Assembly (NCBI GenBank): GCA_002394465.1
Contig: DGTU01000012.1
Span: forward strand, 1 to 23,618
Direction of reading: 5' to 3'
From: Treponema sp. UBA4328
Lineage (GTDB): Bacteria > Spirochaetota > Spirochaetia > Treponematales > Treponemataceae
Length of the DNA: 23,618 bases
The notes beneath the pieces are model-generated. The model was not told the origin of the DNA. It saw only the letters and a program-made list of their open reading frames with translations, and made no database searches. Made by a program: the position numbers and the translations under genes. This document shows positions 1-7,412 of this stretch, one piece after another (positions within the stretch are counted from its first letter, which is position 1; the number at the start of each line of letters is the position of its first letter).

Positions 1-816
1 GAGCATAAAGTCAACAAATTTCTTAGCAGCCGGAAGATTCTTTGAGTTCTTGAGGATTGAGATACAGTCAACGTCCGCTGCAGTCTTTGGCGGAACGATT
101 ACCTTTACGTCAAATCCCTGTGAACGATATTTTTCAAGTGCATGTACATATGAAACACCGAGAACATATTCTCCGGTTCCGACAAGTTTAGACGGAGTGC
201 TTCCTGAATCCGGGAACTGTCCGACAAGCGGTGCAAATTTTGCAAGATAGTCCCAGCCTGCATCCCAGCCGAGACGCTGAAGCTGATTCTGAAGGAAAAT
301 ATATGCAGTACTTGAACTTACAGGATTTGTTGCAACAATCTCACCCTTATAAGCCGGATTCAGCAGGTCATCCCAGTTTGAAGGAAGCGGTACTGAAGGA
401 AATTTCTTTTCATACTGTGCAGAATTAACGCCGATTCCAAGCGTAAGTACACAGAATCCTGTCCAGGTATTGTCATCAGACTTAGCATACTGAGGAACAG
501 AAGCGGCAAGCGGAGAAGCATAAACTTCAAGAGCCCCTTCCCTGTCAGCCTGAATATGATAGCTTGAAGCACCGCCAAGCAGGACGTCAGCAGAAGGATT
601 GTCTTTTTCAACGATTACCCTGTTCATAATTTCTCCGGTTGAAGAGCGCATGAACGTAACGGGAATACCGGTCTGCTGGGTAAAAAGTTCAGCAAGGGCA
701 CGCATTTCTTCTTCATGAATGATTGAATAAACCTTGAGGGCTTTTTCATCTTCATTTTTCTTTGTGCAGGAAGCCAGTAAAAAGGCACTTGCAATCAAAA
801 GCAGGATTTTTTTCAT
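1..816 (-). CDS. ABC transporter substrate-binding lipoprotein, iron(III)-type family (3' end outside window)
   Basis: Seen: an open frame of 272 codons from ATG at 816 to the left edge, with no stop in the window. AAGGAG lies 7 bases before the ATG. The N-terminus has two lysines, a hydrophobic stretch and a lipobox LLASC, so Cys17 is the probable lipidated residue. The mature part begins with KALKVYSIIHEEEM and contains NWDDLLNPAYKGEI and, near the edge, ILKNSKNLPAAKKFVDFML, both typical of periplasmic binding proteins of the FbpA/AfuA (ferric iron) type. Known: such proteins capture a ligand and hand it to an inner-membrane permease and ATPase. Inferred: the permease and ATPase genes may lie beyond the left edge. 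The real ligand is uncertain, since relatives bind iron, thiamine, phosphonates or other small molecules. The gene is downstream of galK on the same strand, but 99 bases separate them. Confidence 0.85.
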   Translation of the reverse strand, partial: MKKILLLIASAFLLASCTKKNEDEKALKVYSIIHEEEMRALAELFTQQTGIPVTFMRSSTGEIMNRVIVEKDNPSADVLLGGASSYHIQADREGALEVYASPLAASVPQYAKSDDNTWTGFCVLTLGIGVNSAQYEKKFPSVPLPSNWDDLLNPAYKGEIVATNPVSSSTAYIFLQNQLQRLGWDAGWDYLAKFAPLVGQFPDSGSTPSKLVGTGEYVLGVSYVHALEKYRSQGFDVKVIVPPKTAADVDCISILKNSKNLPAAKKFVDFML

Positions 817-861
817 ATTACATCTCCTTTTTTTTAATGACAGGAGAAATATATCTTAAAT

Positions 862-908
862 CTGATATTATTACTATAGCCATTTTTAATATATTTTAAT
901 AATACCAG
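862..908. repeat. Inverted repeat between galK and the binding-protein gene
   Basis: Arms of 12 bases (862-873 and 897-908) pair fully as RNA on the minus strand if one G-U pair is allowed, around a 23-base AT-rich loop. There is no T-run after it, so it is not a convincing terminator of galK. It could be a repressor site or a leader hairpin of the binding-protein gene. No clear -35/-10 pair was found here. Confidence 0.35.
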
Positions 909-915
909 TTTACTT

Positions 916-2109
916 TTATATGTAACGTCTTACACCATCACCGCTTTCACACACGAAGAACCCGGCGGCGTAACCGACCTTTGCTGTGTATTCATTCTGT
1001 ACATTTTCGATGAAGGAGTCAACTTTGTCTTTGTGGACTAACGCAATCGCACAGCCTCCGAAGCCGGCTCCTGTCATTCTTGCCCCCAGACAGCCTTCCT
1101 GTTTCTGTGAAGTTTCGGCCAGGGTGTCGAGTTCAAGACCTGTAACCTCGTAATCGTTTTTAAGGGAAGCGTGGGAAGCGTTTAGAAGCTCGCCCAATTT
1201 CTTTAAATCTCCCGATTTTAGTGCGGATACAGCATCAAGGACACGCTGATTTTCGTAAACGCAGTGTTTTGCCCTCTTCTGCAAGATTTCGTCTTTTACA
1301 AAATGCTTGACTTCTTCCCATTTTGACGGAGAAAGTTCGCACAAGGCTTTTGCGGTCACACCGTTATCCTGCAGGATTTTCAAAGCCTCTTCGCACTGGC
1401 TTCTTCTTTCGTTGTATTTTGAATCGGAAAGTTTGCGAACCTTGTTCGTGTTCATTACGACGAAGCGGTAATCTCCGAGTTCAAGAGGCGCATATTCGTA
1501 TTCAAGGGTGGCACAGTCGAGCATTTCGGCAGTGTTCTTTTTTCCTGTGGCGATGATGAACTGATCCATGATTCCGCAGTTAACGCCCATAAAATTGTGT
1601 TCGCTCATCTGACCGAGTTTTGCGATTTCAACACGGTCAATTCCGAGGTCAAAAGTGTCGCTCACGGCCCAGGCAAAACCACATTCCAGAGCCGAAGAAG
1701 AAGAGATTCCGCCACCAGCAGGAACATTGCTCACCATAAGAATCTCAAATCCACACGGAAGTTTGTATCCCTGAGCCTTAAGCTGACTCAAAATTCCGTT
1801 GAGGTAGTTCGCATAGTCATTTTTTTTGTCGAATGCAAAGTTGTCGTCTGTATCAAACTCGTAAGTCCCAGGGAAACGCACATCATTGTAAATGATTTTT
1901 GAATCCGCACGCTTACGAATCGCAACATAAAGATACCGGTCAATCGCCGCAGGGAAAACTTTTCCGCCGTTGTAATCGATATGCTCTCCGATGATGTTGA
2001 TTCTCGCAGGAGAAGCATAAACACGCACATCGGAAATCTCTCCGCCATAAACCTTAACAAACTCGCCCGGTAAATCCTTCGGGTCATATTCTTTCGCAGT
2101 AAGTCCCAC
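916..2109 (-). CDS. galK: Galactokinase
   Basis: Phosphorylates alpha-D-galactose with ATP to galactose 1-phosphate in the cytoplasm, a Leloir-pathway step. All three GHMP-kinase motifs are visible: the galactokinase signature ARINIIGEHIDYNGG (about residues 37-51), the ATP loop VPAGGGISSSSALE (about 132-145) and MTGAGFGGCAIAL near the C-terminus. GVNCGIMDQF carries the catalytic Asp (about 184). Length about 397 residues, normal for the family. The longest frame opens at TTG 2115, but AGGAG then lies only one base before it. The GTG two codons later (2109) has AGGAG at seven bases, so I choose GTG. It is last in the galT-galM-galK operon; the 5' side is separated from galM by a palindromic repeat at 2121-2205. 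No terminator is seen after it. Confidence 0.95.
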   Translation of the reverse strand: MGLTAKEYDPKDLPGEFVKVYGGEISDVRVYASPARINIIGEHIDYNGGKVFPAAIDRYLYVAIRKRADSKIIYNDVRFPGTYEFDTDDNFAFDKKNDYANYLNGILSQLKAQGYKLPCGFEILMVSNVPAGGGISSSSALECGFAWAVSDTFDLGIDRVEIAKLGQMSEHNFMGVNCGIMDQFIIATGKKNTAEMLDCATLEYEYAPLELGDYRFVVMNTNKVRKLSDSKYNERRSQCEEALKILQDNGVTAKALCELSPSKWEEVKHFVKDEILQKRAKHCVYENQRVLDAVSALKSGDLKKLGELLNASHASLKNDYEVTGLELDTLAETSQKQEGCLGARMTGAGFGGCAIALVHKDKVDSFIENVQNEYTAKVGYAAGFFVCESGDGVRRYI

Positions 2110-2120
2110 TTTCAAGCTCC

Positions 2121-2205
2121 TTTTAGATCTGACACAGATGGACGCAGATGCACGCAGATATTTTTTATATAATCTGCGTTTATCTGTGTTTATCCGCGTC
2201 TAAAA
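2121..2205. repeat. Palindromic element built of 10-base units, between galM and galK
   Basis: Three consecutive 10-base blocks of the form (G/C)AC(A/G)CAGAT(G/A) at 2131-2160 are followed by TTTTTTATAT and then by three blocks of the inverse form TATCTGCGTT-like at 2171-2200. The two 30-base halves pair with only a few mismatches and would fold into a long hairpin. TTTTA / TAAAA flank the structure, and the TAG stop of galM lies at its edge. Units of the ACACAGATG/ATCTGTGTT kind recur, as I remember, between genes in many unrelated bacteria, so this is probably a dispersed repeat copy. Its effect may be to separate galM and galK in the mRNA. Confidence 0.75.
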
Positions 2206-3279
2206 TTTCAGTATTGTTTTATGAAAATATTTTTCACCCGGGTGCAGAATACAACTCGGGAAGTTCGGCTCGTTCATTGCGTTCGGGAAACGTTCGGTCT
2301 CAAAGCATACGGCATCGTGCCTTTTGTGAGTTACACCGCCTTTTCCGCCCACTCCTTCAAGGAAATTTCCTGTATACACATGAACTCCCCGCTGGTTAGT
2401 GAACATCTCCATGTGGATTTCACTCTCCTCGCTCCAGATTTCACCAAGACGCACAAGTTTTGTCTCGTCGGCGTTCGTCACAAAGCAGTGGTCGTATCCG
2501 AAAGGCAGATTTGTCATTGCCGGGCTTGATCCGGCAATCTCTTCGGCAAATTTTGCATTCGCACCGTCTGATTTTTCGGTGATAAGCTTTTCGATGTCAC
2601 GCCCGATTGTTTTTTCTTTCGTAAAATCAAAGCTGGTCCTCAAAACCGAAGCGATTTCCCCGGTCGGAAGAAGCTCAGAGTTCGCTTTAAGAAATTTAGG
2701 GCAGTCCAGCTGAAGATGATGATTCAAAATGCTTCCTTTTCCGTTCAGATTGAAGTAAGCATGATTCGTCAGATTGATTGGAGTCGCCTTGTCGCTTGTC
2801 GCAGTGTATTCAAAGACCAGCTCATTTTTTTCTGTGAGTTTATAAATCACGCACAAGTCAAGGTTTCCGGGCATTCCCTGCTCGCCGTCAGCACTCTTCC
2901 GGGTGAACTTTACGCCCTCACCCTCGCTGTCAGAATATTTTTCGGCATTCCAGAGCATTTTTTCCCAGCGTGTGTTTCCGCCGTGAAGACAGTTTTTTCC
3001 GTCATTTTTGTCGAGAAGATATTCCTTTCCGTCGAGAGTGAACTTTGCCCCGGCGATTCTGTTCGCAACCCGCCCGACAATCGCATTATGAGAAGAAGTT
3101 CCAGCCTCCCATCCTTCGAGCGTATCATATCCCAGAAGAATGTCGGTTTTCTCCCCGTTTTTTGCCGGAACAAAAAGATTCGTAATCGTGCATCCGTAAT
3201 TCATCGCAGAAAACGAAATTGTTCCGTTCGAAACGGTGTATAAAGTAATCTCATTATCAAGCTTTTTAGTTTCTATCAC
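2200..3279 (-). CDS. galM: Aldose 1-epimerase (galactose mutarotase)
   Basis: Interconverts beta- and alpha-D-galactose so that GalK gets its alpha substrate. The family residues are in place: NCLHGG with His99, NLTNHAYFNL with His173 (general acid) and ETERFPNAMN with Glu327 (general base). IVGRVANRIAGAKF (68-80) is also typical. Length 359, slightly above usual. Start is GTG at 3279, with AGGGG six bases upstream; no ATG fits. It sits between galT (hairpin in the gap) and galK. Odd: residues about 246-257 (EEIAGSSPAMTN) are encoded by a DNA palindrome at 2516-2538, an apparent in-frame repeat insertion just before the PFGYDH motif. The rest of the protein looks intact, so it is likely functional. 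Confidence 0.94.
   Translation of the reverse strand: MIETKKLDNEITLYTVSNGTISFSAMNYGCTITNLFVPAKNGEKTDILLGYDTLEGWEAGTSSHNAIVGRVANRIAGAKFTLDGKEYLLDKNDGKNCLHGGNTRWEKMLWNAEKYSDSEGEGVKFTRKSADGEQGMPGNLDLCVIYKLTEKNELVFEYTATSDKATPINLTNHAYFNLNGKGSILNHHLQLDCPKFLKANSELLPTGEIASVLRTSFDFTKEKTIGRDIEKLITEKSDGANAKFAEEIAGSSPAMTNLPFGYDHCFVTNADETKLVRLGEIWSEESEIHMEMFTNQRGVHVYTGNFLEGVGGKGGVTHKRHDAVCFETERFPNAMNEPNFPSCILHPGEKYFHKTILKF
2516..2538. repeat. Palindromic repeat inserted in frame in galM
   Basis: ATTGCCGG (2516-2523) and CCGGCAAT (2531-2538) are perfect 8-base arms around GCTTGAT. This closely matches a palindrome, roughly ATTGCCGGGCTTGACCCGGCAAT, that I remember as dispersed in alphaproteobacterial and Treponema genomes. 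Here it is translated as IAGSSPAM within GalM without breaking the frame. Confidence 0.65.
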
Positions 3280-3298
3280 AATTTTCCCCTGCTAAAAT

Positions 3299-3344
3299 GC
3301 CACACGGATTTGAAAAATCTAACGATTTTTCAAATCCGTGTGGC
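3299..3344. repeat. Perfect 21-bp inverted repeat in the galT-galM gap
   Basis: Arms 3299-3319 and 3324-3344 are exact inverse complements (GCCACACGG... / ...CCGTGTGGC) around the four-base loop 3320-3323 (TAAC). It starts one base past the galT stop, and the galM ribosome binding site follows about ten bases after it. On the transcribed strand it is followed by ATTTTAGC, not a T-run, so it is a weak terminator candidate. An intercistronic hairpin that stabilises upstream galT mRNA, or a dispersed palindrome, fits better. Confidence 0.8.
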
Positions 3345-3345
3345 T

Positions 3346-4860
3346 TTATAAAGTCTCTATAAATCGTCCGAAAGCTTTTCTTCCCTCTTCCGTGCATTTG
3401 TAGACTCCGGCATGCTCCAGAACCTTACTGAACACATGTCCGACCTCTTCTTTGAGAACCTCATCACACTCCTTTTCGTTCATTTTCGCAAAGTCATATT
3501 TCTGGCAAAGCTCCTTGCACCAGTCAGCGTGCTTTGAAAGGCTCTCTATCTCAGAAATATTTTTTCCACTACGAAGAGCATCGTTCAAATCAGAAAGCTC
3601 AGTCTTAAGTCTTCCCGGAAGAATCGCAAGTCCCATAACTTCAATCAGACCGATATTTTTCTTTTTGATGTGATGAAGTTCTGCATGAGGATGATAAACT
3701 CCGAGCGGATGCTCCTCAGTCGTTATATTATTACGCAAAACAAGGTCAAGCTCAAAATCCTGGCCCCTTCTTCGGGCAATCGGATTGAGAGTGTTGTGTT
3801 TTTCTCCGTCAGTTTCGGCAAGGATGAAGGCTTTTTCGTCAGTGTAGACACGCCATTTCTCAAGTACATGCTCGGCAAACTCAACAAGACGCTCTTTTTT
3901 CGCACCCCGGACACGGATTACGCTCATCGGCCACCTGAGAATTCCAGTTTTTAAATCCTCAAAGCCTTTTACGCTGAATTCTGTTTCAATGGGAGCCTTA
4001 GCCATCGGGAATTCATACGCTCCGCCCTGAAAATGGTCGTGCGTGAGAATCGAGCCTCCGACAATCGGCAAATCGGCGTTGCTTCCGAGAATATAATGCG
4101 GGAATTTCTCAACGAATCCTAAAAGACGCTCAAAAGTCTTTTTTGTGATTGCCATCGGACTGTGTTCATAATTAAAGACGATACAGTGCTCATTAAAGTA
4201 AACATAAGGGGAATACTGAAAGCCCCAGTCCTCGCCCGCAAGCTCAACCGGAATAATGCGGTGATTTTCCCTCGCAGGATGATTTACCCGGCCCGCATAG
4301 CCCTCATTTTCCCTGCACAAAAGGCACTTCGGATATCCCGACTGCTTCATGAGTTTTGCGGCGACAATTGCCTTAGGGACTTTCTCAGGCTTTGAAAGGT
4401 TTATCGTGATATCGAGCTCACCGTACGGAGTTTTTGAAATCCATTTTACGTCCTTGCAGACACGGTAACGGCGGATATAGTCCGAGTCCTGCGACAACTT
4501 ATAAAAGAAATCAGTCGCCTCTTTCGAAGATTTTTTATAAAGCTCATTAAATTTTCTGATGATGTTTGAGGGCCGGTCAACCATTACGCTCATAAGGCGT
4601 GCGTCAAACAAATCACGGTAAACGACTCCGTCGCCACCGGTCAGTCCTTTTTCAACTGCATAATCAAGAATATTTTTAAGGATGTCCTCAAGGTCAGAAA
4701 TCCCGACAGATGGAACGGCAGAAACATCACTTTCGTTATCAAATCCGTCAAGCCCCAGAAGAAGAAACTGATTCTTGACGAAAACAAGGTCGTCTTTTTC
4801 AATTAACCCAGCTTTAAGTCCGTAAGAAGCAAGGCGGTTAAGTTCAGTAAAAATGAACAT
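3346..4860 (-). CDS. galT: UTP/UDP-glucose--hexose-1-phosphate uridylyltransferase, class II (Firmicutes type)
   Basis: Transfers UMP between UDP-glucose and galactose 1-phosphate. It belongs to the class II GalT group: CLLCRENEGYAGRVNHPARENHR, GGSILTHDHFQGG and HPHAELHHIKKKNIGLIEVMGLAILPGRL, read here in three separated places, are all hallmarks. Length 504 residues from ATG 4860, typical of the class. The open frame continues upstream to TTG 4887, but those nine codons are the promoter itself (spacer and -10). The family N-terminus normally begins a few residues before the L-x-x-YGL motif, as it does from ATG 4860. No Shine-Dalgarno precedes this ATG, and the predicted +1 falls on or next to its A, so translation is probably leaderless. 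It is first in the operon galT-galM-galK, under a LacI-type operator. Class II GalT is best known from Firmicutes, so the operon may have been acquired. Confidence 0.93.
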   Translation of the reverse strand: MFIFTELNRLASYGLKAGLIEKDDLVFVKNQFLLLGLDGFDNESDVSAVPSVGISDLEDILKNILDYAVEKGLTGGDGVVYRDLFDARLMSVMVDRPSNIIRKFNELYKKSSKEATDFFYKLSQDSDYIRRYRVCKDVKWISKTPYGELDITINLSKPEKVPKAIVAAKLMKQSGYPKCLLCRENEGYAGRVNHPARENHRIIPVELAGEDWGFQYSPYVYFNEHCIVFNYEHSPMAITKKTFERLLGFVEKFPHYILGSNADLPIVGGSILTHDHFQGGAYEFPMAKAPIETEFSVKGFEDLKTGILRWPMSVIRVRGAKKERLVEFAEHVLEKWRVYTDEKAFILAETDGEKHNTLNPIARRRGQDFELDLVLRNNITTEEHPLGVYHPHAELHHIKKKNIGLIEVMGLAILPGRLKTELSDLNDALRSGKNISEIESLSKHADWCKELCQKYDFAKMNEKECDEVLKEEVGHVFSKVLEHAGVYKCTEEGRKAFGRFIETL

Positions 4861-4866
4861 AAAAGA

Positions 4867-4895
4867 ATTGTGCAACCGATTGCACAAACTGTCAA
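4867..4895 (-). promoter_or_regulatory. Promoter of the galT-galM-galK operon
   Basis: Read on the minus strand: -35 TTGACA (4895-4890, consensus), 17-base spacer, -10 CACAAT (4872-4867). The expected start of transcription, 6-8 bases further, falls at 4861-4859, which is the ATG of galT at 4860. This makes galT a leaderless message if the call is right. Confidence 0.8.
4868..4887. promoter_or_regulatory. LacI/GalR-family operator over the gal promoter
   Basis: TTGTGCAANCGNTTGCACAA is a 20-base palindrome with 8-base perfect arms and the central CG typical of LacI-family operators. It fills the -35/-10 spacer and overlaps the -10, so a bound repressor would block RNA polymerase. The cognate repressor gene is not in this window. 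It is presumably released by galactose or a derivative, which is inference. Confidence 0.8.
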
Positions 4896-4926
4896 GTCAC
4901 ATAATTTTTTTTATTTTTACTTTAAC

Positions 4927-4963
4927 TTTAAAATAAAAAAACTCCAGCCGTCTGACTGGAGTT
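4927..4963 (-). terminator. Rho-independent terminator after pnp
   Basis: On the minus strand, AACTCCAG (4963-4956) pairs with CTGGAGTT (4947-4940) around an 8-base loop, followed by TTTTTTATTTT. It lies about 20 bases past the pnp stop and separates the truB/ribF-rpsO-pnp unit from the gal operon. Confidence 0.9.
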
Positions 4964-4981
4964 ATTGTAATCTCTGTTCGC

Positions 4982-7087
4982 TTACTTCTGAGCTTCGATA
5001 GCGTCGATGTAAGAAAGGTTCAGCCTTCCCTGCTTGTCAACTTCGAGGAGTTTTACAGGAATCTGCTGTCCTTCTTTGAGAACATCAGTTACCTTTTCTA
5101 CTCTTCCGCGTGAAAGCTTGGAAATGTGGCAGAGGCCTTCTTTTCCCGGCAGGATTTCAACGAAAGCACCGAATTCCATGATTCGTTTTACTGTTCCGTT
5201 GTAAATTACGCCGACTTCAGGATCTTCACAGATGCCTTTAACAGCCATCTTTGCTTCTTCTGCAGATTTTCCGGTTTTTCCGTAAATCTGAACAGTTCCG
5301 TCGTCTTCGGTATTGATTGTTACACCGTACTGAGCGCAGAGAGCCTTAATGTTCTTTCCGCCTGGTCCGATTAGGGCACCGATCTTATCCGGAGCAATCT
5401 TCATTGTGAGGATTTTCGGAGCAAACGGGCTGATAGGCTGAGGCTTATCAATACATTTTTCCATGATTGAAAGAATGTGAAGGCGTCCGGCTTTAGCCTG
5501 TGCAAGAGCCTTTTTCATGATTTCAGTAGTTACGCCGGCAATCTTGATATCCATCTGAAAACCAGTAATACCGTCTTTTGTACCTGCAACCTTGAAGTCC
5601 ATGTCACCGAGGTGATCTTCTTCACCAAGGATATCAGAAAGGATCTGATAGCGGCCGTAAGGATTGTCACCTTCAGCTTCAGTAATAAGACCCATTGCAA
5701 TTCCGGCAACCATTTTCTTCATAGGAACACCGGCAGCGAGCATTGCAAGACAACCACCACATGTAGAAGCCTGAGAAGAAGAACCGTTAGATTCCATGAT
5801 CTCAGAAACTACGCGTACTGTGTACGGGAATTCGCTGATTGGAGGAACCATAGCTGCCAGAGAGCGGCGTGCAAGGTTTCCGTGACCGATTTCGCGGCGT
5901 CCAGTAGTAAGGCGTCCGACTTCACCAACCGAGTACGGAGGGAAGTTGTAGTGGAGGATGAAGTTTTCGCTTCTTTCTCCGTCGATATCATCATAAACCT
6001 GAGCATCAAGAGCTGTACCAAGAGTACATACAGCAAGTGACTGTGTTTCACCGCGTGTAAACAGTGCTGAACCATGAGGACGAGGAAGAACGTTTACTTC
6101 ACATGTGATAGGACGAATCTCATCACATTTACGTCCGTCAATGCGGAGTCCCTTGTCAAGAATTGATTTTCTCAGAAGGTTGTACTGAATGTCATCAAAG
6201 CAGCCGTCGAAAAGCTTTTTCTGAACTTCATCTTCAAACTGTTCTGCATATTTTTCAACAAGCTGTTTTTTAACTGCAGAAATTGCGTTTCCGCGGTTAT
6301 CCTTTCCGTTCTGGAAACATGCTTTTTCAAGGAGGGGTGTTGCCTCAGCGATGATTGCATCTTTGTTTGCAAGTTCAACGTTAAGCGGAGCGAGAGGAAG
6401 TTTTTCCTTGCCGCATTTTGCAACAAGCTGTTCCTGAAGTTCACACATTGCAGTAATGAAGCCCTGTGCCTTTTCAAGAGCGCCGAGCATAATTTCCTCA
6501 GAAACCTCATTTGCACCGCCTTCAACCATTGTAAAGCCGTCTTTTGTACCGGCAACAACGATTTCAAGCTGAGCCTTTTCCTGCTGCTGGAATGTCGGAT
6601 TAATGACATATTCACCGTCGATATAAGCTACGCGGGCAGCAGCGACAGGTCCGTGGAAAGGAATGTCAGAGATAGAAACTGCAGCAGATGAAGCTACGAC
6701 AGCGAGAATATCCGGCGGATTGATTCCGTCTGATGAAACGCATGTCGGAACGATCTGGATCTCACGTCCGAAGCTGACTTCAAAGAGAGGACGCATAGGA
6801 CGGTCAATAAGGCGGGAAACAAGAATTTCCTTGTCCTTAGGTCTTCCTTCACGTTTGATGAAGCCGCCAGGGATTTTTCCTGCAGCATAGTATTTTTCAT
6901 TGTATTCAACTGTAACCGGAACGAAATCCAGTCCCTCTTTTACTTCTTTTGAAGCACAGACAGTTGCAATTACGGCAGCACCTGCATACTGTGCATAAAC
7001 ACAGCCGTTTGCCTGCTTACCGATTTTTCCTGTCTCGAGGATAATTTCGTCATTACCGAATTTGTAAGTTACTCTGTTAATTGCCAT
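4982..7087 (-). CDS. pnp: Polyribonucleotide nucleotidyltransferase (PNPase)
   Basis: Degrades RNA 3' to 5' with phosphate, releasing nucleoside diphosphates; works as a trimer, often with RNase E/helicase partners. Domains in order: first RNase PH-like domain (about 10-140, with GGFIKREGRPKDKE and RPMRPLF), a helical linker, second RNase PH domain (about 310-460, with GETQSLAVCTLGT and ILSDILGEEDHLGDMDFKVAG holding the catalytic acidic residues), KH domain (IGALIGPGGKNIKAL, about 570-585) and a C-terminal S1 domain (NGTVKRIMEFGAFVEI, HISKLS). Length 701, normal. ATG 7087 is preceded by GGAGG at eight bases. The gene follows rpsO by 18 bases, the widespread rpsO-pnp pairing, and is closed by a terminator at 4927-4963. 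Confidence 0.98.
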   Translation of the reverse strand: MAINRVTYKFGNDEIILETGKIGKQANGCVYAQYAGAAVIATVCASKEVKEGLDFVPVTVEYNEKYYAAGKIPGGFIKREGRPKDKEILVSRLIDRPMRPLFEVSFGREIQIVPTCVSSDGINPPDILAVVASSAAVSISDIPFHGPVAAARVAYIDGEYVINPTFQQQEKAQLEIVVAGTKDGFTMVEGGANEVSEEIMLGALEKAQGFITAMCELQEQLVAKCGKEKLPLAPLNVELANKDAIIAEATPLLEKACFQNGKDNRGNAISAVKKQLVEKYAEQFEDEVQKKLFDGCFDDIQYNLLRKSILDKGLRIDGRKCDEIRPITCEVNVLPRPHGSALFTRGETQSLAVCTLGTALDAQVYDDIDGERSENFILHYNFPPYSVGEVGRLTTGRREIGHGNLARRSLAAMVPPISEFPYTVRVVSEIMESNGSSSQASTCGGCLAMLAAGVPMKKMVAGIAMGLITEAEGDNPYGRYQILSDILGEEDHLGDMDFKVAGTKDGITGFQMDIKIAGVTTEIMKKALAQAKAGRLHILSIMEKCIDKPQPISPFAPKILTMKIAPDKIGALIGPGGKNIKALCAQYGVTINTEDDGTVQIYGKTGKSAEEAKMAVKGICEDPEVGVIYNGTVKRIMEFGAFVEILPGKEGLCHISKLSRGRVEKVTDVLKEGQQIPVKLLEVDKQGRLNLSYIDAIEAQK

Positions 7088-7105
7088 AACTTAAACCTCC
7101 AGATT

Positions 7106-7375
7106 TTATTTGCGGAGGCCGAGGTCTTTGATAAGCTGACGATAAGTATTGAGGTCAGTTCTCTGGAGATATTTAAGAAGCTTCCTGCGCTGACCAATAA
7201 TCTTCAAAAGGCCGCGAGATGCTCCTGTGTCCTTTGGAAACTGTTTAACGTGTGCAGTGAGTTCCTTAATGCGTTCTGTCAAAAGTGCGATCTGAACTTT
7301 TGTGTTACCTGTGTCGGCTTCGTTTGCGCCGAATTTGCTGACGAGTGCAGCTGTTGTTTCTTTTGTAAGTGCCAT
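7106..7375 (-). CDS. rpsO: 30S ribosomal protein S15
   Basis: Primary-binding 16S rRNA protein of the central domain. 89 residues, the standard length. Family features: DTGNTKVQIALLTERIKELTAH, then GLLKIIGQRRKLLKYLQ and a C-terminal YRQLIKDLGLRK. AGGAG sits seven bases before ATG 7375. It lies 30 bases after the truB-ribF gene and 18 before pnp, probably in one transcript. In other bacteria S15 represses its own mRNA and PNPase trims the shared transcript; no such leader structure was resolved here. Confidence 0.98.
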   Translation of the reverse strand: MALTKETTAALVSKFGANEADTGNTKVQIALLTERIKELTAHVKQFPKDTGASRGLLKIIGQRRKLLKYLQRTDLNTYRQLIKDLGLRK

Positions 7376-7412
7376 TTACTTACTCCTTATAATAAAATTT
7401 TCTGATTAAGCG

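Noticed and set aside
3299..3344. Ordinary terminator between galT and galM
   Set aside because: No T-run follows on the transcribed strand, and galM and galK have no promoter of their own that I can see.
4861..4887. Nine-codon N-terminal extension of GalT from TTG 4887
   Set aside because: The stretch is the promoter and operator, lacks a ribosome binding site, and does not fit the family N-terminus.
5477..6040. 187-codon plus-strand frame opposite pnp
   Set aside because: Shadow of the conserved PNPase frame; no start signal or family match.
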